Under the pieces are notes generated by a model that was not told the DNA's origin, did not search any database, and worked only from the letters and a program-made list of their open reading frames with translations. From the NCBI GenBank assembly GCA_002419055.1, contig DIFI01000022.1, positions 1-60,965 on the forward strand: a DNA stretch of 60,965 nt, read 5' to 3'. Source of the stretch: Peptococcaceae bacterium UBA5752 (GTDB taxonomy: Bacteria; Bacillota; Dehalobacteriia; UBA4068). Position 1 is the stretch's first letter; every line of letters starts with the position of its first letter. Shown piece by piece: positions 53,271-60,965 of the stretch. The translations under genes and the position numbers were made by a program.

Positions 53271-53298
53271 AACCTGTCTTTAAATAGACAGGTTTTTT
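53271..53298. terminator. Terminator between yajC and the ECF operon
   Basis: AACCTGTCT pairs with AGACAGGTT around TTAAAT, followed by T. Genes on both sides converge on it. Confidence 0.88.
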
Positions 53299-53301
53299 AT
53301 T

Positions 53302-55986
53302 TTATTCAATTAACCCATATTTAAATTTAATCCGTTCCAATTTTCCGATCATCGGCTCTGCAATAAAGTAGAGAAAAAACACTGTTGACGCAGCATGGAT
53401 TAAATCCATAGGCAATGCTTGAATGTAAGATATTAAAACCATTTCGACAGTTGGATACGACTGAAACATCAGCACTGATGCCGGGTTAATAATGCCGCCA
53501 TAAATCAGTACCGTTGCCAAAGCGCCGTAAACACAAAGCGAAAACCGTTTTCTTATCAGCAGTCGTTTAGAAAACAACAATCCGGCCATAAAACCAATCA
53601 ATCCCAAAGCAAGCATTTGCCAAGGAGTCCATGGTCCCTGACTAAAAAAGAAATTCGAAATAAGCGCAGAAAGAGCACCTACCAAAAATCCGCTTTCGCC
53701 GCCAAAGCAAACACCGGCGATGATTACAATTGCTATTAATGGTTTAAACTGGGGCAGCATAAAAAATGCCGCTCTTCCTATTACGCCAATTGCACACAGA
53801 ACTGCAACAATTATTAGCTCACGGGCTTGCGGACGTCGTCCCTCAAATACAAAAACAAATGGCAGCATAGCCTCAAATAATAACAAAGAACTAATAATAT
53901 AGTATTTACGAACATCAAACAATTCGTTACCCAAATAGATGGTCAGCGGCACTGCTAATAATATTATCACAAATGCAGCTATTGTCCGTTTCTCTAACGG
54001 TTTTTTTGAAGCTTTTATCAAATTCCGCGATAAAACAGACTTGGTACGCTTCTGCTTAAACAAAATCACGGGTATTAATACAACTTCCAAGACCAATAAA
54101 AATTGCACTAATGAATTGGCCCAACCTGCAAATTGACCGGCAAATAGCAGCCAAGTGATGACAAACAACAATGACATACAACAGGATCCCAACCATCTGC
54201 GAATACTGATCTTCGCCAACGGCGTTTTGTGAGGTATAATTTTACTGTCAGGCAGGGGAGAGAGTAATTTGCAGACTTCGTCAAAGAAGGGCAGATATTC
54301 TTGCTTAATAGTAGGCGGTGTTTCTCCGCAGGCTGCAATAATATCTTCATCCGTAATCGCATCCGGCAACAAATGCCGCGCCATACGATTAGCTGCAGTT
54401 GTATAAAAGCTGTTTCCGCTAAAGAAGCGGCGAGGAAGTTCTTCAGCTACTATAGCACCATCAAAAAACAAAGCGCATCGGTCAGCATATTTAGCGCAAA
54501 ACTCAATATCATGGCTAACCATCACCACAGTAACGCCTGCTTTTTGCAAACTTTTAATAATACACGCCAATTTTTGTTTAAAATGAGTATCCAAGCCTTT
54601 TGTAGGTTCATCCAATAGTAGTATCTTCGGCGCAAGCAACAACACTTTTGCCAATGCTGCTCTTTGCTGCTCGCCACCGGAAATATCATATGGATGCATC
54701 TCAAGCAAAGGGGCCAATTCGCATAGCTGTACCACAGCCTCCATGCGATGCTGCTGTTCCGCCTGAGATAATTTGCTTTCTACCAACATCTCTTTAAGGT
54801 CAAGTTCCACGGTATCTTTGACAAACAAAGATTGCGGCGATTGAGGCAACACCCCCATTAAACCATCGTAGCGTTCTCCGGCACTAATGGTAGCTATATC
54901 TCGTCCGATCAATTCAATTCGGCCGCGATACGGTCTATTAATGCCGCTAAAAAGTGACAACATGGTTGTCTTACCTGTAGCATTGCCGCCTAATATAGCA
55001 AAAAATTCGCCGCAGTTAATACTTACGCTTAACCCCTTTAATACATCTGGAGCGTCCTTTTGATAGCGAAACCAGACATCATTGATTTCAATTATCGGTT
55101 TACTATTAATATTCTTGATAGCATCAGCTGGTATACGCCTGTTATCAACACTGCGTATTGCCGCGATTTGCTCCAGCCAGTCGCGTCCTTCACGCACAGT
55201 AACAGGGCAGGGTAGATCATTTTCAATAGCCTCATAAACTCGCATTGGCGTCGGCATAGCCATAAACATATCATGACCACTAGCTTTAAGCTTAGCGCCG
55301 ACCTCACTAGGGGAACCATCGGCAATAAATCTTCCTTCATCAATCACCAATACCCGATCAGAAAGCGGCAATGCCTCCTCCAGACGGTGTTCGGAAAGTA
55401 TTACTGTAGTGCCAAATTCCAAATTAATCTTGCGAACAGTAGCGATAAAATCGGCAGCCGCAATCGGATCAAGCTGACTTGTCGGCTCGTCCAACAGTAG
55501 AACTTTTGGCTGCATCGTCATTACCGAGGCCAAATTAAGCATTTGCTTCTGCCCACCAGATAATTCGCTGACCTTTTTATTAAACCAGCTTTGAATTCCG
55601 AAATATGAAGCCATTTCAGCCACCCGTAAGCGGATAGATTGGGTATCGTACCCTAAACTCTCCAAACCAAAAGCTAGTTCATGCCAGACCTTATCCGTAA
55701 CTATCTGATGATCGGGAGATTGCATCACAAAACCAATAGCAGCAGCTTGTGTTCGTAGATCGATTGTTTCTAACTGTTGGCCACAAAACAAAATACTGCC
55801 GGATCGCTGGCCATGCGGCGTCAAAGCCGGTTTTAGCTGCCTAAGCAGAGTGCTTTTACCGCAGCCGGATTTACCACAAACCGTGATAAATTGCCCTTGC
55901 GGAACATGAAAATCAATATTATTGAGCGCCGTCTGCTTTTTACCGGGATAGGAAAAAGTCAGGTTCTCGATTATATATGTTTCCAT
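53302..55986 (-). CDS. Fused ECF transporter: ATPase-ATPase-S component
   Basis: The 894-residue chain joins two ABC ATPases and a membrane S component of an energy-coupling factor importer. The first ATPase has GKSGCGKST, QSPDHQIVTDKV, LSGGQKQM and LLLDEPTSQLDP; the second has GGNATGKTT, ISGGEQQR and LLLDEPTKGLD. From about 600 a membrane part follows whose tail (GRAAFFMLPQFKPLIAIVIIAG, FFFSQGPWTPWQMLALGLIGFMAGLLF) matches ECF S proteins. Separate EcfA, EcfA' and EcfS genes are the common form; this gives fixed 1:1:1 stoichiometry. It overlaps ecfT by 16 bases. Next to metF, a folate, cobalamin or methionine-related substrate is a guess. Confidence 0.88.
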   Translation of the reverse strand: METYIIENLTFSYPGKKQTALNNIDFHVPQGQFITVCGKSGCGKSTLLRQLKPALTPHGQRSGSILFCGQQLETIDLRTQAAAIGFVMQSPDHQIVTDKVWHELAFGLESLGYDTQSIRLRVAEMASYFGIQSWFNKKVSELSGGQKQMLNLASVMTMQPKVLLLDEPTSQLDPIAAADFIATVRKINLEFGTTVILSEHRLEEALPLSDRVLVIDEGRFIADGSPSEVGAKLKASGHDMFMAMPTPMRVYEAIENDLPCPVTVREGRDWLEQIAAIRSVDNRRIPADAIKNINSKPIIEINDVWFRYQKDAPDVLKGLSVSINCGEFFAILGGNATGKTTMLSLFSGINRPYRGRIELIGRDIATISAGERYDGLMGVLPQSPQSLFVKDTVELDLKEMLVESKLSQAEQQHRMEAVVQLCELAPLLEMHPYDISGGEQQRAALAKVLLLAPKILLLDEPTKGLDTHFKQKLACIIKSLQKAGVTVVMVSHDIEFCAKYADRCALFFDGAIVAEELPRRFFSGNSFYTTAANRMARHLLPDAITDEDIIAACGETPPTIKQEYLPFFDEVCKLLSPLPDSKIIPHKTPLAKISIRRWLGSCCMSLLFVITWLLFAGQFAGWANSLVQFLLVLEVVLIPVILFKQKRTKSVLSRNLIKASKKPLEKRTIAAFVIILLAVPLTIYLGNELFDVRKYYIISSLLLFEAMLPFVFVFEGRRPQARELIIVAVLCAIGVIGRAAFFMLPQFKPLIAIVIIAGVCFGGESGFLVGALSALISNFFFSQGPWTPWQMLALGLIGFMAGLLFSKRLLIRKRFSLCVYGALATVLIYGGIINPASVLMFQSYPTVEMVLISYIQALPMDLIHAASTVFFLYFIAEPMIGKLERIKFKYGLIE

Positions 55987-56852
55987 TTCCTATCCTCCTC
56001 CAGAGTAATGATGATGGGCAAAGCACATAACACGGCATACGCTGCAAAAAAACTAATCGTAAAGGAATTAAGAGTTAATGGCTGAATAGAAGGGAAATAG
56101 CGAAAATCAAGACTTCCTACAAAAGCGCCGAACAAAATGTAGCCACCGCAAACGATCAGAGCGATTAAGACAAACCTATCTCGCCGACCAAAACGAAACA
56201 GCGAAAATGCAGTACGTCCACGCAGACCATAGCCGCGGCTTTTCATGCTATCCGCGGTATCAATAGCGTTTTCCAAAGCCCCGGTCACCATTATTGAGAC
56301 TATTCGCAGTCCGTGACGCATCCTTTCCCAGATATTACCGTTGGAAATATCACGGCCGATACATTTTTGGGCATACGAAACAACCTGCATCTGCTCTTTG
56401 AATTTAGGCACAAATCGCAGTGTCATCGAAAAAATCAAAGAGAGAGCAGGTATAATTTTGCCAAACAGATAGATAAACTTATCGGTAGTCATTACCGCGT
56501 TGTAGCAGGAAAACCAACATACAGTAGTTGCAACCAGTACTGCCGCGACTATGCCATAGACGATAGACTCCAGCGTCAATGGGTTACCGTTAGAGAAATA
56601 GCGAATAATTGTCACTCCCTGATGGTTAAATAGGGGATTGAGCACAGCCAATAAAATCATCATCGGCAGCATATAAAGCAGATTAAAGCGCAGCGCCTTT
56701 TTCCCGTTTAAGACAATAGAGTAAACAAAAGAGCAAATAAACCCAATCATCAGGCAAATCGGATTGAGAAAAAACATACCGAATAATATTACAAAGCAAA
56801 AATATAGGAAATTTACTGTCGGATGGTATGCTCCGAAGGCCCTGTCACTCAT
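55971..56852 (-). CDS. ecfT: ECF transporter transmembrane subunit EcfT
   Basis: The 293-residue scaffold couples the ATPases to the S component. It has about six membrane segments and the coupling-helix motif DSMKSRGYGLRGR, with a second helix region FVPKFKEQMQVVSYAQKCIGRD. It is translationally coupled to the fused ATPase gene and lies 10 bases after metF. GGAGG precedes ATG. Confidence 0.92.
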   Translation of the reverse strand: MSDRAFGAYHPTVNFLYFCFVILFGMFFLNPICLMIGFICSFVYSIVLNGKKALRFNLLYMLPMMILLAVLNPLFNHQGVTIIRYFSNGNPLTLESIVYGIVAAVLVATTVCWFSCYNAVMTTDKFIYLFGKIIPALSLIFSMTLRFVPKFKEQMQVVSYAQKCIGRDISNGNIWERMRHGLRIVSIMVTGALENAIDTADSMKSRGYGLRGRTAFSLFRFGRRDRFVLIALIVCGGYILFGAFVGSLDFRYFPSIQPLTLNSFTISFFAAYAVLCALPIIITLEEDRKWKHI

Positions 56853-56862
56853 GCATCCTCCG

Positions 56863-57744
56863 TTATTTGTTGACAGAATTGATTATACTGCGGATATTGC
56901 TATAAATCTTCTGTGCTACCTCAATATTGTTCATGGTATAGATATGAATACCCGGCACGCCGTTGGCAATCAGATTGATTATCTGTTCGGTAGCATAAGC
57001 AATACCTGCATCCCTCAGCGCTTCCGGATCATCACTATAACGGTTAATCAAAGTCGCAAATCTATGGGGCACGCTGGCACCGCACATAGACACAGTACGT
57101 TCTATCTGGGATTTATTGGTTATTGGCATAATGCCAACTTCTATCGGAACAGTGATTCCGGCAGCAGCTGTTTTATCGCGGAAATCATAAAAAGCATCAT
57201 TATCAAAGAACAGCTGCGTAATCAGATGATTGATACCGGCGTCAATCTTAATTTTCAAATTATCAATATCTTGATAGATGTTGGAACATTCAAAATGACC
57301 TTCTGGATAGCAAGCGCCTACGATATTAAACGCATTATCATATTCTTTTATAAATCGCGCCAAATCATTAGCATGGGTAAAATCGTGCTTAATCGATAGA
57401 TTTGGGTTTATATCACCGCGTAAAGCCATTATATTAGTTATATTTTTACTTTTCAAAATATCAAGAGTATTGCTGATTTCTGCGCGATCAGAAGATATAC
57501 AAGTCAGATGCGGCAGCGGCTCAATACCATATTCGGATTTTATTAACGATGCAATCTCGCAGGTTTTATTACGTTGAGCATCATTGCCGCCGGCTCCATA
57601 TGTAACGCTGATATAATCAGCAGGCAAGTTGTTTATATTTGCCAAGGTTTTATAGATAGTATCTATTGAACTTGTCTTTTGAGGAGGGAAGACCTCCAGC
57701 GAAAAGACCAAATGTTTTGTTTGAAAAAGTTTCGATATATTCAT
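56863..57744 (-). CDS. metF: 5,10-methylenetetrahydrofolate reductase MetF
   Basis: MetF reduces methylene-THF to methyl-THF for methionine synthesis or for methyl transfer in acetogenic metabolism. The 293-residue TIM barrel has SLEVFPPQK with the key Glu, YISVTYGAGG, PHLTCI, IMALRGD, GACYPEGH and DAGINHLITQLFFDND. GGAG lies 8 bases before ATG. It heads the leftward operon with the ECF genes. No MetV or methionine synthase is beside it. A TATAAT on the minus strand is near 57772. Confidence 0.94.
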   Translation of the reverse strand: MNISKLFQTKHLVFSLEVFPPQKTSSIDTIYKTLANINNLPADYISVTYGAGGNDAQRNKTCEIASLIKSEYGIEPLPHLTCISSDRAEISNTLDILKSKNITNIMALRGDINPNLSIKHDFTHANDLARFIKEYDNAFNIVGACYPEGHFECSNIYQDIDNLKIKIDAGINHLITQLFFDNDAFYDFRDKTAAAGITVPIEVGIMPITNKSQIERTVSMCGASVPHRFATLINRYSDDPEALRDAGIAYATEQIINLIANGVPGIHIYTMNNIEVAQKIYSNIRSIINSVNK

Positions 57745-57873
57745 GGTAATACTCCTTAATTTATACTTGTGATATTATATCATAAAAATTTGCCGGATTA
57801 AAGCAGAAAGTAACAGACAAAGCAGTCCTACTCCTAATAATACTGCTTTATATAAATTACTTAAGTATTCCGT

Positions 57874-57895
57874 ATATGTTGTAAAAACAACATAT
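57874..57895. promoter_or_regulatory. Inverted repeat overlapping the -35 of the NimA-like gene
   Basis: ATATGTTGT and ACAACATAT flank AAAA. TATACT at 57914-57919 is a likely -10, which puts the -35 position inside the right arm. The layout suits a repressor of the PadR/MarR kind. It also lies upstream of metF on the other strand, with a smaller hairpin AAAGCAGT/ACTGCTTT at 57819-57849 in between. Confidence 0.5.
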
Positions 57896-57944
57896 TATTT
57901 CTTATTATTAATGTATACTAAAGTTATAAAAAGAGGTGATAATA

Positions 57945-58469
57945 ATGAAGCAACTTCCAACCGAAAATTGGCGTAAACATCATACCAAAAAGAATATTGC
58001 CGAAGAACGGGTTATTGAGATACTAAATTCTGCCCACTGGGGAGTTTTATCCACAGTTTCAGAAGATGGTGAACCTTACGGTGTTCCTATCAGTTTTGCC
58101 TATGATAACGAAACCTGTGAATTAATAATCCATACGGCAATAAAAGGCCAAAAGATAGAGAATTTTACACGAGATAATAGGGTATGTTTCAGTATTGTTG
58201 GCAGCGCGGAACTAATAGCCGATAAATTTTCCGCTAAATATGAAAGTGTTCTGGTATTTGGACGTATAGAAAAAATAGCCGACCATGACCAAGCATATAA
58301 ATCAGCGGTTATATTCTGCCGCAAATTTGCCCCAAAAATCGTTGAGGGGATGGAATTCCAGGCTGCGGAAGCGCAAATTGATGATTTGGCGCAAATTATT
58401 AATAACGCTCTCGACAGCATGGCATTATATAAAATATTACCATGCCATGTCAGCAGTAAAACTTTTTAG
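57945..58469 (+). CDS. NimA-like pyridoxamine 5'-phosphate oxidase family protein
   Basis: The 174-residue split-barrel flavoprotein has the pattern GVLSTVSEDGEPYGVPISFAYD, IIHTAIKGQKIENF, VCFSIVGS and YESVLVFGRIEKIADHDQAY, as in nitroimidazole-resistance (NimA) relatives. Many such proteins have no role in resistance. ATG 57945 has GAGGTG 6 bases upstream; GTG 57936 is an in-frame alternative. A palindrome in its promoter suggests regulation. Confidence 0.85.
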   Translation: MKQLPTENWRKHHTKKNIAEERVIEILNSAHWGVLSTVSEDGEPYGVPISFAYDNETCELIIHTAIKGQKIENFTRDNRVCFSIVGSAELIADKFSAKYESVLVFGRIEKIADHDQAYKSAVIFCRKFAPKIVEGMEFQAAEAQIDDLAQIINNALDSMALYKILPCHVSSKTF

Positions 58470-58650
58470 AATATATATTGTGGATTTAAAATAAATTAAT
58501 ATGTCTGAATTAAAAATTTTAATTTGGAAATACCATAACCTGTAAGCAATTCAACAGATAAAAATATATTCTTATTCTAATTTTTAATTTGAAACAACAA
58601 AATAGTTTTCATTTATTTATCGTAACATAAAACCCTTAGAGGAGGAATAA

Positions 58651-59487
58651 GTGGATACTATTGTAAAAAATGCCTTTAAAAAAGTCTGTTTCTGGATATC
58701 TGTAGCTATTGTTATTAATATTGTAATATTTATTTTTTTGGGGTCGGAAAAGTCACTGCAATTCTTAGGTGGCTATTTAATCGAACTCAGCCTCAGTATT
58801 GATAACTTATTTGTTTTTCTGAGCGTTTTCACGGCCTTCAATGTGCCTGCGCGATATCAACATAGATGCTTAGCCTATGGTATTATAGGTGCCATAGTGC
58901 TGCGTCTAATATTTATTTCTTTAGGGTTAACTATTGTCAACAGCTTTTCCTGGATACTCTATGTATTTGGTTTTCTTTTGCTTATAAGTGGTATTAATAT
59001 GTACCGTCCCGAAAAAAAAGAAAATCAAAAAGTAAACCACTTTGCTCTGATGTTAGTTAAAAGATTTATCCCTATATCCTCAGATTTCGCTGGCAGCAAA
59101 TTTTTTATTAAAATCGATAATAAGCTCCATGCAACTCCATTATTTGTTGTATTAATAGTCATAGAATTATCGGATATTCTTTTTGCCATTGATTCCGTTC
59201 CGGCAGTATTTTCTGTTTCCACTGATTTATTGGTTGTTTATACTTCAAATATCTGTGCTATATTAGGTTTGAGACAGCTATACTTCGTTTTAGAACATCT
59301 GCATAACAGATTTGCATATGTAAAATACGGCGTGGCAACTATTCTTACATTTACCGGCATAAAGCTCATGCTGTTATTAATTGATTGGCATATTTCGATT
59401 ATTGCCTCAATCGGCTTTATCATAATCGTATTAGCAGCAAGCATCATTATCTCAATACTGATGACAAATCGTCATCAAAAATGCTAA
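58651..59487 (+). CDS. TerC/Alx-family membrane protein
   Basis: The 278-residue protein has about eight spans and the TerC acidic motifs in membrane helices: LSLSIDNLFVFLSVF and IELSDILFAIDSVPAVFSV. A conserved LGLRQLYFVLEHLHNRFAYVKYG segment follows. TerC/Alx proteins export manganese or other metals and help membrane-protein metalation. The start is GTG 58651 after GGAGG. No manganese riboswitch (yybP-ykoY) is apparent in the AT-rich 181 bases upstream. Confidence 0.92.
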   Translation: MDTIVKNAFKKVCFWISVAIVINIVIFIFLGSEKSLQFLGGYLIELSLSIDNLFVFLSVFTAFNVPARYQHRCLAYGIIGAIVLRLIFISLGLTIVNSFSWILYVFGFLLLISGINMYRPEKKENQKVNHFALMLVKRFIPISSDFAGSKFFIKIDNKLHATPLFVVLIVIELSDILFAIDSVPAVFSVSTDLLVVYTSNICAILGLRQLYFVLEHLHNRFAYVKYGVATILTFTGIKLMLLLIDWHISIIASIGFIIIVLAASIIISILMTNRHQKC

Positions 59488-59501
59488 GATTCCAACTTCG
59501 G

Positions 59502-60080
59502 CTATACAACCAGATATTCAAGTCGAGTAATATAATTTTTTTGAATATCCGGCAAATCCGCAGATTTATTCAACCAAGATTTATGATATTCTTTAGCTAA
59601 GATCACCGGCATTCGATCGTGAATAAACGATAATTCATCAGCTGCCGGGCAAGTCAGAATAACAAACAACGGTATGGATACATTTTCTTCAAATCGGTAT
59701 AGACCGGCCATATAGATCGGTTCGCGTGTGCCGATTGCATATTTTTGTTTTACTGTCGTATGCTTTGTCCACTCAAAATAGAAGCTGGCAGGTATCAAGC
59801 AACGTTGCGCGGTAAATAGATTGCGAAACATCGGCTTCTCGGTTGCTGTTTCCAGTCGTGCGTTTATTATCCGAAGTTTTTTATCGGGGCCGGCAAATCC
59901 CCATTTCATTAATGCAGGCGACTCCGCAGTAATAGCCGGCACAATATCGGTAGGATATATTTCCCCCGTCTTCATTGCCGCCAGCTCTTGTGTATTATAA
60001 TATTTATGATTGATTTCATTAATTATCTTTTGGATCTCAATCTCATCAATCTCCGGATCAATATAAAAGCGCCCGCACAT
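59502..60080 (-). CDS. YedK/HMCES-type SOS response-associated peptidase
   Basis: The protein links covalently to abasic sites in single-stranded DNA. It starts MCGRF, where Cys2 becomes the DNA-linking residue after Met removal, so ATG 60080 is the true start (192 residues) rather than GTG 60089. Other conserved residues are Asn in INARLET, Glu in FYFEW and His in FIHDRMPVIL. AGGAG precedes it. It converges on terC with only 14 bases between. Confidence 0.93.
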   Translation of the reverse strand: MCGRFYIDPEIDEIEIQKIINEINHKYYNTQELAAMKTGEIYPTDIVPAITAESPALMKWGFAGPDKKLRIINARLETATEKPMFRNLFTAQRCLIPASFYFEWTKHTTVKQKYAIGTREPIYMAGLYRFEENVSIPLFVILTCPAADELSFIHDRMPVILAKEYHKSWLNKSADLPDIQKNYITRLEYLVV

Positions 60081-60192
60081 AAATCTCACTCCTAAAAATA
60101 CACAATAGTTTTTATAATATTATATTATAACTAAAAATGTAAAATAGCCATATCCTTTTATTTTAATTCATAAACAGACATCAAAAAGAAAG

Positions 60193-60236
60193 AAGCCCCG
60201 CAGGTGAGCCTGGATAGACTTAGCCTACGGGGTTTT
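60193..60236 (-). terminator. Terminator for the leftward surface-protein region
   Basis: AAGCCCCGCAGG pairs with CCTACGGGGTTT (one mismatch, one G-T). On the minus strand it is followed by CTTCTTTCTTTTT. The gap 60090-60456 otherwise contains the hairpin at 60373, a small GCCCT/AGGGC hairpin at 60418, and a possible coding remnant. Confidence 0.8.
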
Positions 60237-60247
60237 GACTTTTGTGG

Positions 60248-60337
60248 TTAGAGAGTCACTGCACTGCCACTCACAGTTGCGATTTCACCTGGCTTCACAG
60301 TGGTAAAGATAAGAGCATTGCTCCCTTTGCAGGAGGG
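60248..60337 (-). pseudogene. Possible C-terminal remnant of a surface protein
   Basis: The minus strand reads GSNALIFTTVKPGEIATVSG and then SAVTL before TAA at 60250-60248. Upstream in a shifted frame is VPDPPAKG, a linker-like phrase, so one frameshift would join them. The stop is 12 bases before a terminator, as at a real gene end. It may be the old end of the surface-protein gene. Evidence is thin. Confidence 0.3.
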
Positions 60338-60372
60338 TCAGGCACAGATCTTTTTGGTTAGCTGGATAGTTA

Positions 60373-60406
60373 GAGAGCCTCTGTATAAAAATGTACAGAG
60401 GCTCTC
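60373..60406. terminator. Hairpin downstream of the Ig-repeat gene
   Basis: A 13-bp stem GAGAGCCTCTGTA / TACAGAGGCTCTC surrounds TAAAAATG. T-tracts are weak. It lies 50 bases after the stop of the leftward repeat protein. Confidence 0.65.
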
Positions 60407-60456
60407 CACTCATTTCGCCCTTGTTAGGGCTTATAGAGTAATGTTTCGCTGTTTTG

Positions 60457-60965
60457 TTATGGGGCTACTGTTACTTCTACTGTTGGAACTGCCAAGCTGT
60501 TGTCATTGTTTGCTCCTGCCGGCATTGTACCCCATATAGCTGTAAATGTATAATCAGCTGCTGTTGCTGCATCGTAGGTGTCTGTGTCTGCCCATGTTAC
60601 TGGTACATTCACTACTGATGCATCGTCTAATATTACTGCGATCTCTGTAGGCAATGCAGCAATTACTGCTGCTGCATCTGCATACTGAACATTGCCGTTT
60701 GCTACATCACCTGTTTGTGTCAAAGTCACTGGTGTGTATGATGCTAATGGTGATGTCGCTAATACGCCTTGGGCTACTGTTACTTCTACTGTTGGAACTG
60801 CCAAGCTGTTGTCATTGTTTGCTCCTGCCGGCATTGTACCCCATATAGCTGTAAATGTATAATCAGCTGCTGTTGCTGCATCGTAGGTGTCTGTGTCTGC
60901 CCATGTTACTGGTACATTCACTACTGATGCATCGTCTAATGTTACTGCGATCTCTGTAGGCAATG
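60457..60965 (-). CDS. Secreted/surface protein with Ig-like repeats (partial, C-terminus only)
   Basis: The frame is open from the window edge to TAA at 60459-60457, at least 168 residues. It is made of a 103-residue unit, PTEIAVxLDDASVVNVPVTW then DTYDAATAADYTFTAIWGTM and SLAVPTVEVTVA, rich in Ala, Thr, Val and Asp with no cysteine, like bacterial Ig-like domains of adhesins. The protein ends ...VTVAP directly after the last repeat, with no LPXTG, S-layer homology or hydrophobic tail, so anchoring must be at the N-terminus or absent. Composition is richer in G+C than the neighbours. Full length is unknown. Confidence 0.8.
   Translation of the reverse strand, partial: LPTEIAVTLDDASVVNVPVTWADTDTYDAATAADYTFTAIWGTMPAGANNDNSLAVPTVEVTVAQGVLATSPLASYTPVTLTQTGDVANGNVQYADAAAVIAALPTEIAVILDDASVVNVPVTWADTDTYDAATAADYTFTAIWGTMPAGANNDNSLAVPTVEVTVAP
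60462..60965. repeat. 309-bp tandem repeat inside the Ig-like gene
   Basis: One full copy (60462-60770) and 195 bases of the next (60771-60965) are in the window. Over the 195 shared bases I find one difference: A at 60632 against G at 60941, changing Ile to Val. The period of 309 is exactly 103 codons. Confidence 0.93.

Noticed and set aside
57745..57935. Riboswitch upstream of the metF-ECF operon
   Set aside because: No SAM, cobalamin or THF riboswitch core can be recognised; only a small hairpin and a DNA palindrome are present.
58470..58650. Manganese (yybP-ykoY) riboswitch before the TerC gene
   Set aside because: The segment is AT-rich and lacks the conserved paired loops.
60300..60848. 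Leu/Cys-rich plus-strand frames over the Ig-repeat gene
   Set aside because: They are the complement of the repeat-protein codons; low-complexity LLLLLLEL runs are an artefact of Ala/Thr/Val codons read backwards.
1..60965. CRISPR arrays, integrases, transposases, attachment sites, replication origin
   Set aside because: No direct-repeat/spacer array, recombinase motif, tRNA-end duplication or DnaA-box cluster was seen when reading the window.

Overview
The window is chromosomal DNA of an anaerobic, endospore-forming member of the Bacillota, most likely class Clostridia. The evidence is a full set of sporulation genes (sigF, spoIIAB, spoIIAA, spoIVB, spo0A, cotJABC, a spoVB-type flippase and a tiny spoVM-like gene), AT-rich DNA, strong GGAGG ribosome binding sites with several GTG and TTG starts, a ferredoxin-dependent 2-oxoacid oxidoreductase, a corrinoid-activating ASKHA protein, and no respiratory genes. 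I cannot fix the genus from sequence alone. No prophage, IS element, integrase or CRISPR array is visible. Most of the window is vertically inherited housekeeping DNA. Decayed or accessory material is confined to about 46.9-48.7 kb, 50.0-50.6 kb and 60.1-61.0 kb.

Layout. 0-4.1 kb: the sporulation control block, with spoIIAA-spoIIAB-sigF read leftward and spoIVB-spo0A read rightward. Both spoIIA and spo0A have near-identical sigma-H-type promoters with Spo0A boxes in or near them. 4.2-5.3 kb: mazG-rqcP, followed by tRNA-Gln and tRNA-Pro on the other strand under one consensus promoter. 5.7-9.7 kb: a beta-CASP nuclease, a DnaB/DnaI-like replication-loader pair and a nitrilase. 9.7-17.1 kb: the phosphate regulon pstS-pstC-pstA-pstB-phoU-phoP-phoR plus a HAD phosphatase, behind an 11-bp-phased PhoP-box array. 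Its PstS is circularly permuted. 17.2-18.3 kb: cotJABC. 18.5-19.5 kb: mltG. 19.5-25.0 kb: acyl-CoA synthetase, a TIM-barrel isomerase and the four subunits of a 2-oxoacid:ferredoxin oxidoreductase in one unit. 25.1-34.3 kb: PRC-barrel protein, pth, mfd, an M24 peptidase and dinG.

34.36-34.46 kb holds a 34-codon spoVM-like gene too short for usual gene callers. 34.5-40.6 kb: a TIGR04086-type membrane protein, folE-lepB-surE, a spoVB-type flippase and an EF-G paralogue. 40.7-46.9 kb: zinc-ribbon protein, GGDEF cyclase, aminotransferase, the ASKHA corrinoid activator and rlmD. 47-50.6 kb: an orphan ORF, gene fragments, a flavin-binding protein, a CsoR-type metal sensor followed by a two-gene membrane module, and a GIY-YIG pseudogene with two in-frame stops. 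50.6-53.3 kb: a STAS / anti-sigma-kinase pair, a PrsA-type foldase, tRNA-Trp and yajC. 53.3-57.7 kb: a leftward operon metF-ecfT-ecfAA'S, with two ATPases and the S component fused in one chain. 57.9-60.1 kb: a NimA-like protein, TerC and a YedK/HMCES DNA-repair protein. 60.46 kb to the end: the C-terminus of a secreted protein built from near-identical 103-residue Ig-like repeats; the gene runs off the window.

The best candidates for new biology are the spoVM-like microgene beside dinG, the matched sigma-H promoters of spo0A and spoIIA, the circularly permuted PstS, the CsoR-linked pair of uncharacterised membrane proteins, and the metF-linked triple-fusion ECF transporter. Function calls rest on recognised motifs and gene order read by eye; no database search was run.
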